Shown here: one piece after another, positions 1 to 4,855 of the stretch
Layout: every line of letters starts with the position of its first letter
Numbering within the stretch: position 1 is the first letter of the stretch
NCBI GenBank assembly: GCA_013388565.1
Contig: JACAEZ010000057.1
Location: 1 to 6,049, forward strand
DNA from: Campylobacterales bacterium
GTDB taxonomy: Bacteria > Campylobacterota > Campylobacteria > Campylobacterales > JACAEZ01
Direction of reading: 5' to 3'
DNA length: 6,049 bases
Position numbers and translations under genes: made by a program
Notes under the pieces: model-generated
The model's database searches: none
What the model was told of the DNA's origin: nothing
What the model saw: the letters and a program-made list of their open reading frames with translations, nothing else

Positions 1-352
1 ATTCCCAATTATCTTCAACAAATCTAATATCATGAAGCTTTGTATCAAGCCCTAAAAACTCCAAACTTTTCAGATAAAGCTCTTGAATATTATCAGGACT
101 AGGTTTTATTAAAACTTGAAATTGGTAATAACTTCCCAATCTATTTGGATTTTCGCCATATCTACCATCAGTTGGTCTTCGACTAGGTGCTGTGTAAGCC
201 ACTCGCCATGGTGTTGAGTCTAAACTTCTAAGTAAAGTTGCTGGATGAAATGTACCAGCTCCAGCTGGAAAATCGTATGGTTGGACGATGTTGCACCCAA
301 CATTTGCCCAATATTGTTGTAGTTTAAGCAGTAATTCACTAAATGTTAGCAT
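1..352 (-). CDS. glyQ: Glycyl-tRNA synthetase alpha subunit, 5' part (cut by the left window edge)
   Basis: Catalytic alpha subunit of the bacterial (alpha2beta2-type) glycyl-tRNA synthetase, which activates glycine with ATP and, with the beta subunit GlyS, charges tRNA-Gly in the cytoplasm. The first 117 residues are present; the family is usually about 290-300 aa, so the C-terminal 60% lies outside the window. Recognisable family stretches are [19 protein letters not shown] (21-39), [17 protein letters not shown] (55-71), [20 protein letters not shown] (75-94) and [11 protein letters not shown] (107-117). The [12 protein letters not shown] form, instead of the E. coli LDMEVGAGTSHP form, is what I know from Campylobacterota. 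The ATG at 352-350 is preceded by AAGGAAAA (364-357), which starts right at the stop codon of the DUF89 gene 12 bp upstream, so the two are almost certainly co-transcribed. Identification is very secure. Confidence 0.97.
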   Translation of the reverse strand, partial: MLTFSELLLKLQQYWANVGCNIVQPYDFPAGAGTFHPATLLRSLDSTPWRVAYTAPSRRPTDGRYGENPNRLGSYYQFQVLIKPSPDNIQELYLKSLEFLGLDTKLHDIRFVEDNWE

Positions 353-364
353 TAAGTTTTCCTT

Positions 365-1225
365 TTAAATATTTTTCATGCAGATAATATCACCCACATT
401 TTTATTGATGTGAGTGGCTACGATATTACATTTTACTTTAAATAAAAAATAGATTTTTTTATCTTTGTAGCTTTCCAGTGTTTCAAAATTTCCCATCCCT
501 TTTGAGATGACAAAATCACAATCTTCAAACAATTTCAAAAACTTATCAGTTGATTTTTCAAATATAAACCCTGGGCTATCAACACCACTATCAACAACCT
601 CTGCAAACTCTTCATGACCACATTTTAGGGCTTCATGATATGTTATATCGTTGATAATTGGTTTTGACCTTGTGGCATAGAATATTTTGCAAGTTGGATT
701 TATTGATTTTATCGTTTTTAATAAAATATTGTCAAATATATTTTCACCAGCATTATCTGCTAGATAAACAATCTTTTTTGCTATTAAAATATCATTTTTA
801 AGCTCTTCATGATTATCTATTTCAAAATTGTTTGAAAATATTTTTGAAATCTCTTCATCTAAACAAAAATTTGTAGGAGTCGCCAAATCTAGCACATTTC
901 CAGCAATTGAGGCTTTTATCGCAAAAAGCAACTTATCGTTCGCATTTTGTACTATATCTTTTGTGTATTCAAATAGAGTTTTGGCTTTAATAATTGCTAG
1001 TTCTTTTTGAGTTGAGTATAAATCTTCGATATTTAAAATTTTTGAAATTTTTTGATATACAAATGAGGCGACATACGGAGGGGTTTGGTCAAATTTCATC
1101 TCTTTTACAAAAGAGGCAATCTCATCTAGCACCTCTTTTGTTTTATCTTCGTCAATATTTAATGTTTTACATACATTTAAAGTTTGATTTAAAATACATA
1201 AAATACATTCGTTTGTTAGCTTCAT
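365..1225 (-). CDS. DUF89 / ARMT1-like metal-dependent phosphatase (putative damage-control phosphatase)
   Basis: A 286-aa cytoplasmic protein with the motif set of the DUF89 (damage-control phosphatase, ARMT1-like) family. It has an N-terminal CxxC pair (C7, C10) as in the archaeal/bacterial subgroup, AGNVLD (108-113), DNAGE (157-161, the Asp-Asn metal-binding pair), DSGVDSPG (212-219, with a likely third metal-ligand Asp), SKGMGNFETL (241-250) and FKVKC (262-266). Characterised relatives use a divalent metal to hydrolyse phosphate from sugar phosphates and damaged phospho-metabolites; the substrate of this one cannot be read from sequence. It starts only 4 bp after the stop of the DUF3972-like gene, has no strong Shine-Dalgarno of its own, and ends 12 bp before glyQ, so translation is probably coupled to the upstream gene. 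The length is normal for the subgroup and no key motif is missing. Family assignment is strong; the function is inferred. Confidence 0.88.
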   Translation of the reverse strand: MKLTNECILCILNQTLNVCKTLNIDEDKTKEVLDEIASFVKEMKFDQTPPYVASFVYQKISKILNIEDLYSTQKELAIIKAKTLFEYTKDIVQNANDKLLFAIKASIAGNVLDLATPTNFCLDEEISKIFSNNFEIDNHEELKNDILIAKKIVYLADNAGENIFDNILLKTIKSINPTCKIFYATRSKPIINDITYHEALKCGHEEFAEVVDSGVDSPGFIFEKSTDKFLKLFEDCDFVISKGMGNFETLESYKDKKIYFLFKVKCNIVATHINKNVGDIICMKNI

Positions 1226-1229
1226 GGAG

Positions 1230-1694
1230 CTATTTCGCAGAGTTTTCTATAGCTTTACCCCACATAAGCTTATATTTTCGTTTCAAAAATTCTATCTCTT
1301 CATTTGCTCGTTTGAGCTGTTCGGTTAGTGCATCTATCGTTTTTCTATCTTGTTCGTACAAATCTTGCATAGAGTAAAGAGCCTCTTTTAAAAACTCATT
1401 TTCACCTTTTAAGTGTGTCAAGGTTTCATCTTTTGCATCCATGACTTTTTCATGGAGGTTTAAGATAGTGCCGATAGTTTTTTCTATAAAATTTGAGCCA
1501 ACTAAGTGATTTTCTTCAACAACTACATTCGCTCCATTTGGTATCAAAGCATTTGTACTTGCACTAACTTCAACCAATAGTTGTCCACTCTCCTCTTTAG
1601 CTATCACCTTACCCTCTTCTATAAACCTCTGTACAATATCCTCTTTAAGATGTACCAATTTGCAGAATTCACCAATTGTAAGCCATGTTTGCAT
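1230..1694 (-). CDS. DUF3972-like protein with HTH-like N-terminus and coiled-coil C-terminus
   Basis: A 154-aa soluble protein without signal peptide or membrane segment. Residues 4-30 (TWLTIGEFCKLVHLKEDIVQRFIEEG) read like the first helices of a MerR/excisionase-type helix-turn-helix. Residues 31-62 look like short strands, including the repeated hydrophobic pattern around LLVEVSAS and NVVVEEN. From about residue 68 to 142 there is a long charged heptad-like helix (GENEFLKEALYSMQDLYEQD, then LTEQLKRANEEIEFLKRKYK), a clear coiled coil that suggests an oligomer. I believe this is the Campylobacterota family DUF3972, and I recall an equivalent small gene between purE and glyQ in C. jejuni. The ATG is preceded by AAGGGAA, and the gap to purE is 16 bp. 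A DNA-binding or partner-binding adaptor role is only a guess; no function is known to me. Confidence 0.85.
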   Translation of the reverse strand: MQTWLTIGEFCKLVHLKEDIVQRFIEEGKVIAKEESGQLLVEVSASTNALIPNGANVVVEENHLVGSNFIEKTIGTILNLHEKVMDAKDETLTHLKGENEFLKEALYSMQDLYEQDRKTIDALTEQLKRANEEIEFLKRKYKLMWGKAIENSAK

Positions 1695-1710
1695 CAGATT
1701 TCCCTTGTTT

Positions 1711-2205
1711 TTAAATAATTACTTCTATCTCTTTTGAGTCTGATTCAACTTTTTTAGCTTTAGCTATTCTATCTTCTTTTAGTTTTACTGCAAGTTCACT
1801 ATCTGTTATAGATAAAATCTGCATAGCCAAATATGCACTATTTATTGCTCCAGCCTTTCCGATAGCTACAGTAGCAACAGGCATACCACCTGGCATTTGA
1901 ACAGTCGAATAAAGAGCATCCATGCCATTTAATGAACCAGATTCCATAGGTACACCAATAACAGGTTTTGTCGTAGTAGCAGCCAATGCTCCAGCCAAAT
2001 GTGCTGCCATTCCAGCTGCTGCGATGAACACTTTTGCACCTTTGTTTTCTGCATTTTTTACATAATCTTTTGTTCTTTCAGGACTTCTGTGAGCAGAAGA
2101 GATGATTAGTTCATATCCAACACCAAATTTTTCAAGTGTTTTTGCACACTCTTTCATGACATCATAATCGCTTTTACTTCCTATTATTATAGAGACAAAA
2201 TCCAT
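1711..2205 (-). CDS. purE: N5-carboxyaminoimidazole ribonucleotide mutase (class I PurE)
   Basis: Catalyses the conversion of N5-CAIR to CAIR in de novo purine (IMP) synthesis, acting as a cytoplasmic octamer in characterised bacterial enzymes and normally downstream of PurK. The 164-residue length fits class I. Visible motifs are GSKSD (9-13, phosphate/ribose binding S10 and D13), SAHRSP (37-42, with the catalytic H39 and substrate-binding R40), AAAGMAAHLAGALAA (62-76), PVIGVPM (81-87), LNGMDALYSTVQMPGG (92-107) and PVATVAIGKAGAINSAYLA (109-127). All catalytic residues are intact. The ATG at 2205-2203 has a GGAG-type ribosome site about 10 nt upstream (TTGGAGTA, 2218-2211). It is the first gene of the tight purE / DUF3972-like / DUF89 / glyQ group; purK is not in this window. 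Confidence 0.97.
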   Translation of the reverse strand: MDFVSIIIGSKSDYDVMKECAKTLEKFGVGYELIISSAHRSPERTKDYVKNAENKGAKVFIAAAGMAAHLAGALAATTTKPVIGVPMESGSLNGMDALYSTVQMPGGMPVATVAIGKAGAINSAYLAMQILSITDSELAVKLKEDRIAKAKKVESDSKEIEVII

Positions 2206-2211
2206 TTGAAT

Positions 2212-2241
2212 ACTCCAATTTTAAAATGTGTTAAAATGATA
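2212..2241 (-). promoter_or_regulatory. Putative purE promoter (-10) and ribosome binding site
   Basis: Reading the minus strand, TATCAT (2241-2236) matches the sigma70 -10 consensus at five of six positions, with AT-rich sequence upstream and no good -35, as is usual in Campylobacterota. A start about 7 nt downstream would give a leader of roughly 24 nt that contains GGAG just before the purE ATG. The 63-bp gap after the DsrE-like gene, larger than any other gap in the minus-strand run, supports a separate start here. No GC-rich hairpin terminator is visible in this gap, so read-through from upstream is also possible. Confidence 0.4.
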
Positions 2242-2268
2242 CTAAATCGTAAATGAAAAATTAATAAA

Positions 2269-2766
2269 TTATTTTACAGGAATATAAGCATACCCTCTAT
2301 TTTGCCACTCTATTAATGCACTCGTAGATGAGTAAACAACCTCTGCGAAGTTATACATAGCATTTTTAGAAATCTCTCGTTTTTCAAGTCCAAGTCCACA
2401 AAGTTCAAACTTTACATTATATAAATCAACTAAACTTTTCAACCTTCTTTCAAGATTTTCTTGCATCAATCGCAAAGTTGTATCATTTTTATATGGTGAA
2501 TGAGACAACTCTTTTGTAAAGAATTTATAAGCATCCCCACTTACAACAACTACAACTTTTAGTGATTTTATTTGAGAAGAAAACATCTCATAATGTGCTG
2601 GTATTGATTTTAATAATTTATTTTCAAATACCTCAATATCACCTGTACTCAAATCCATAACCATTTTTAGGTTATTTGTACTGTTTTCTTGTATATTTCT
2701 AACCTCTACAACCTCTGCAAATGAGAGTGTTAAAAGAGAAATAATTACAAATATAAACTTTTTCAT
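2269..2766 (-). CDS. Secreted DsrE/DsrF-like family protein
   Basis: A 165-aa protein with a Sec-type signal peptide (MKKFIFVIISLLTLSFA, probable cleavage after A17), so it likely works in the periplasm. The mature part has the DsrE-like fold pattern: LKMVMDLSTGDIEVFENKLL (33-52), a beta strand plus glycine turn at KVVVVVSGDAYKFF (70-83), a helix LERRLKSLVDLYNVKFELCG (105-124) with the conserved cysteine C123, and a C-terminal YSSTSALIEWQNRGYAYIPV. Cytoplasmic DsrE relatives carry sulfur on such a cysteine; the exported COG1416-type group has no established reaction. The start at 2766 is preferred over an in-frame ATG at 2826: it has a strong AAAGGGGG site (2778-2771), gives a clean signal peptide and leaves a 16-bp gap, whereas the longer form would overlap the upstream gene by 44 bp and bury the signal. 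It is probably co-transcribed with the 111-aa gene. Confidence 0.85.
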   Translation of the reverse strand: MKKFIFVIISLLTLSFAEVVEVRNIQENSTNNLKMVMDLSTGDIEVFENKLLKSIPAHYEMFSSQIKSLKVVVVVSGDAYKFFTKELSHSPYKNDTTLRLMQENLERRLKSLVDLYNVKFELCGLGLEKREISKNAMYNFAEVVYSSTSALIEWQNRGYAYIPVK

Positions 2767-2770
2767 GAAA

Positions 2771-2778
2771 CCCCCTTT
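2771..2778 (-). promoter_or_regulatory. Ribosome binding site that fixes the DsrE-like start at 2766
   Basis: AAAGGGGG on the minus strand lies 4 nt before the ATG at 2766-2764 and within the short gap after the upstream stop codon. No comparable site precedes the alternative ATG at 2826, which lies inside the upstream coding region. This decides the signal-peptide start. Confidence 0.75.
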
Positions 2779-2782
2779 TATT

Positions 2783-3118
2783 TTAGTGATGAAAACCAAT
2801 AATATAGTAAGTGTTTTTATTTTCAACTTTTTGAAGTGTAACTTTATACTTTTCTGCCCACTTTTTTATATAATCATTTACAAAATCAATGGCTTCAACC
2901 TTATCTTCTTCATTTTTAATTTTTAAATAAGGCTTTGTACTCGAAATAGCTATAAAAGCATTCATTGTTTTTAAATGTTCATGTAAATCAATAATATGTT
3001 TAGCAATTTTCTCAAACTCTCCCGTATTTTGCTTAACAAGCTCAAGCTCTTTCAAACTTCCTTCATTTACATTATATCCAAGTCTTGTCAAAAACTCTTC
3101 ATTTGTAACATTTGTCAT
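2783..3118 (-). CDS. Conserved-looking hypothetical protein, 111 aa, unrecognised
   Basis: I do not recognise this protein. It is small, hydrophilic and mostly helical in appearance, with no signal peptide or membrane segment, so it is probably cytoplasmic. Residues 20-56 look like a long amphipathic helix with several histidines (H41, H46, H48), 63-68 (PYLKIK) a strand, 70-92 a second helix (EEDKVEAIDFVNDYIKKWAE), and 94-109 a strand hairpin ending in YYIIGFHH with a terminal His-His. The histidines could bind a metal, but nothing proves it. The start is well supported by AAAGGAG (3129-3123) 4 nt before the ATG. It is the first gene of the minus-strand run and lies 16 bp ahead of the exported DsrE-like gene, which suggests a shared transcript and perhaps a shared role. 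Confidence 0.75.
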   Translation of the reverse strand: MTNVTNEEFLTRLGYNVNEGSLKELELVKQNTGEFEKIAKHIIDLHEHLKTMNAFIAISSTKPYLKIKNEEDKVEAIDFVNDYIKKWAEKYKVTLQKVENKNTYYIIGFHH

Positions 3119-3139
3119 GAAACTCCTTTATAATATTTT

Positions 3140-3145
3140 TTTATA
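3140..3145 (-). promoter_or_regulatory. Candidate -10 box for the 111-aa / DsrE-like gene pair
   Basis: On the minus strand the sequence TTGAATATAAAAAAATATTATAAAGGAG runs into the ribosome site; its first TATAAA (3145-3140) is spaced so that a transcript could start about 15 nt before the ATG. A second TATAAA at 3160-3155 is an equally possible -10. In DNA this AT-rich such boxes are common by chance, so the assignment is weak. Confidence 0.3.
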
Positions 3146-3247
3146 TTCAACAATTTTATAAAAAATAGTGTTAAGTGTTGGTTAATATAATAATAAAATC
3201 AATTAAAAATAAAGTAAATAATTTTATATAAATCTACATATCATAAC

Positions 3248-3347
3248 ATTAAACCAAAATTTTACAATATAATTAATCAAAATAGTACCAATTATTACAG
3301 CATTGGCACTATTTAAATAAACTCTAATTACAAAATTTTGGTTTAAT
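3248..3347. repeat. Nested palindrome: 16-bp inverted repeat enclosing a 13-bp stem-loop
   Basis: The outer arms ATTAAACCAAAATTTT (3248-3263) and AAAATTTTGGTTTAAT (3332-3347) are perfect inverted copies, 16 of 16. Inside them, AAATAGTACCAAT (3280-3292) and ATTGGCACTATTT (3302-3314) pair over 13 positions with one mismatch across a 9-nt loop. In minus-strand RNA the mismatch becomes a G-U wobble, so that strand folds without a break. The two stems have almost the same centre (3297.5 and 3297), so the whole 100 bp is one interrupted palindrome; the 16-17 nt segments between the stems are largely unpaired. Possible identities are a small non-autonomous mobile element (MITE-like), a cruciform or protein-binding site in the divergent promoter region, or a structured RNA. 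I see no clear target-site duplication. Confidence 0.7.
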
Positions 3348-3422
3348 TATAAAATAAAATTTTCTAAAGTTTATTTTAAACTATTTTTAAATTGATTTAG
3401 TGGTTTATTATATTTTTTTTGA

Positions 3423-3438
3423 TATAAATCAATATAAA
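3423..3438 (+). promoter_or_regulatory. Candidate -10 boxes for the diguanylate cyclase gene
   Basis: Two TATAAA boxes (3423-3428 and 3433-3438) lie 9-24 bp before the annotated ATG. The first would give a leader of about 12 nt to the ATG or 24 nt to the alternative GTG start. No convincing -35 is present. The first box sits within the short palindrome TTGAT-ATAA-ATCAA (3419-3432). Confidence 0.35.
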
Positions 3439-3446
3439 AACATTTT

Positions 3447-4748
3447 ATGGAAGTGATTGTGGAAAACATAAAACCTAAAAGAGATAAATTTAATTTAAAA
3501 CTTCTTTATGTTGAAGATGAAGAGACTATACGAGAACAGCTTGTATTTTTACTTCAACGAAGAGTATCTGACTTGGTTGTCGCTACAAATGGTAAAGAGG
3601 GACTTGACAAATTCAAAGATTATCGACCTGATATTGTAGTAACTGATATTAGAATGCCTTTCATGGATGGGCTTGAAATGTCAAAAAATATAAGAGAGAT
3701 AGACAAAGATGTAGTTATTATTATTACAACTGCACATAGTGAAACAGAGTATTTTTTAAATGCTATTGATATTGGTGTCGATAAATTTTTAATAAAACCT
3801 ATCAGAAAACAAAATCTTGATGAGAGTTTGGCTAAATTTGCAAAAGATATTGAGATAAAAAAAGAGTTTCAATCTCAACAACTTAAAATTCAAACTCTTT
3901 TAAACTTCATAGATGATATTATAATTGTAACTGACGGAAAAACAATTACTGATTCTAACTATAAATTTTTAAACTTTTTTGGTTATAACACTTTATCTGA
4001 ATTTTTAAAAGATTATTCATGTATTTGCGACAGATTTGTAGAAGATAGTGAATATTTACAAAAAGATATTAATGGAAAAAATTGGCTTGAATTTGTAGTT
4101 GAAAATCAATCACAAACACATAAAGTAAAACTATATGATAATGGAAATCAACAAGATAAAATATTTATTATAAAAGCTGTAAAACTCCCTATTGAAAATA
4201 GCAAAGAGTATATTGTCTCTTTTATTGATATTACAAACATAGAGCTTGAAAGTAAAAATTATCAAGCAATGGCTTCAACAGACCATTTAACAAAAATATA
4301 TAATAGATATAAATTTAATAAAGCTTTGAATGTAGAGATAGAAAGAGCTAAAGAGTTGGAACAAGATTTATGTTTAATTATTTTTGATATTGACTATTTT
4401 AAAAAGATAAATGATACATATGGTCATCAAATAGGCGATAAAGTGTTAGTATCTTTAACAGAGTTGGTATCTAAAAATATAAGACAAAATGATTTATTCG
4501 CTAGATGGGGCGGTGAAGAGTTTATGCTTATTATGCCTAGTTGTGATGAAGAACATGCAAAAATATTGGCTGAAAAACTTAGAAAACTTATTGAAACAAA
4601 TGATTTTGAAAAGGTTGGGCAAGTTACATGTAGTTTTGGTGTTATCTTATATAATGGTAAAGAGAGTATAGACGATCTAATTAAAAAGGCAGATATTGCT
4701 CTATATAAAGCTAAACAAAATGGTAGAAATAGAGTAGAAGTTTTTTAA
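3447..4748 (+). CDS. REC-PAS-GGDEF response regulator, probable diguanylate cyclase
   Basis: A 433-aa soluble protein that probably makes c-di-GMP from two GTP when phosphorylated by a histidine kinase not encoded here. The receiver domain is at about 16-133, with acidic residues in VEDEE (22-26), phosphoacceptor D67 (VVTDIRMP), T95 and K117 (LIKP). A PAS-like sensor segment at about 145-265 has no recognisable ligand motif. The GGDEF domain at about 275-433 has DHLTKIYNR (279-287), metal-binding D314 in FDIDYFKKINDTYGH, signature GGEEF (355-359), and an intact RxxD inhibitory site (R346-D349) five residues before the signature, which predicts product feedback. The ATG at 3447 lacks a Shine-Dalgarno. 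GGAAGTGAT at 3449-3457 would instead serve an in-frame GTG at 3459, shortening the protein by 4 residues without affecting any domain. No EAL domain is present. The gene lies 107 bp upstream of the SulP transporter on the same strand. Confidence 0.93.
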   Translation: MEVIVENIKPKRDKFNLKLLYVEDEETIREQLVFLLQRRVSDLVVATNGKEGLDKFKDYRPDIVVTDIRMPFMDGLEMSKNIREIDKDVVIIITTAHSETEYFLNAIDIGVDKFLIKPIRKQNLDESLAKFAKDIEIKKEFQSQQLKIQTLLNFIDDIIIVTDGKTITDSNYKFLNFFGYNTLSEFLKDYSCICDRFVEDSEYLQKDINGKNWLEFVVENQSQTHKVKLYDNGNQQDKIFIIKAVKLPIENSKEYIVSFIDITNIELESKNYQAMASTDHLTKIYNRYKFNKALNVEIERAKELEQDLCLIIFDIDYFKKINDTYGHQIGDKVLVSLTELVSKNIRQNDLFARWGGEEFMLIMPSCDEEHAKILAEKLRKLIETNDFEKVGQVTCSFGVILYNGKESIDDLIKKADIALYKAKQNGRNRVEVF

Positions 4749-4855
4749 ACTTTCTATTTTTACCTAACTTTTTAAATTTCTACTTTCACAAATAATAAAT
4801 TATTACACTTTATATAACTTAATAGCTTTTAACATAAATAGATTAAAGGTATCTC
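4749..4855 (+). promoter_or_regulatory. Leader region of the SulP transporter gene with candidate promoter and RBS
   Basis: This 107-bp AT-rich gap holds a perfect 6-bp-arm palindrome TAATAA-A-TTATTA (4793-4805), followed directly by a candidate -10 (TATAAC within TATATAAC, 4811-4818) and a ribosome site AAAGG (4845-4849) 6 nt before the ATG at 4856. No GC-rich terminator hairpin follows the diguanylate cyclase stop, so separation of the two transcripts is uncertain. Confidence 0.35.

Larger units (their letters stand above)
3119..3446. other. Divergent intergenic region (328 bp) without a gene
   Basis: Very AT-rich stretch between two divergently transcribed genes, so it must hold both promoters. 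No reading frame with coding character was seen on either strand. Contents: the ribosome site and probable promoter of the 111-aa gene at the left edge, a tandem heptamer on the minus strand (CAACACT TAACACT, 3180-3167), the nested palindrome at 3248-3347, a short AT-only inverted repeat (TAAAATAAA 3350-3358 with TTTATTTTA 3370-3378), and TATAAA boxes just before the diguanylate cyclase gene. Confidence 0.8.

Noticed and set aside
828..1377. Two plus-strand open frames (828-1010 and 994-1377) opposite the DUF89 and DUF3972-like genes
   Set aside because: They lie antisense to two well-supported genes, overlap each other, lack ribosome sites, and their translations (runs of Ser, Phe, Leu) are what the complement of Lys/Glu-rich AT-rich genes gives.
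2206..2268. Purine riboswitch before purE
   Set aside because: The gap is 63 bp and the likely leader about 24 nt, too short for the roughly 70-nt aptamer, and no conserved purine-riboswitch loop sequences are visible.
3280..3314. Rho-independent terminator reading of the inner stem-loop
   Set aside because: Neither flanking gene ends here, the stem is AT-rich, and no solid run of T follows on either strand.
3248..3347. Complete insertion sequence or CRISPR repeat
   Set aside because: There is no transposase frame between the arms, no clear target-site duplication, and no repeated spacer pattern.
3350..3378. AT-only inverted repeat TAAAATAAA / TTTATTTTA
   Set aside because: It is made only of A and T in a region of extreme AT content, where a 9-bp match is expected by chance.
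4489..4671. 60-codon plus-strand frame inside the diguanylate cyclase gene
   Set aside because: It is a shifted frame across the GGEEF region, whose intact catalytic motifs show which frame is real.
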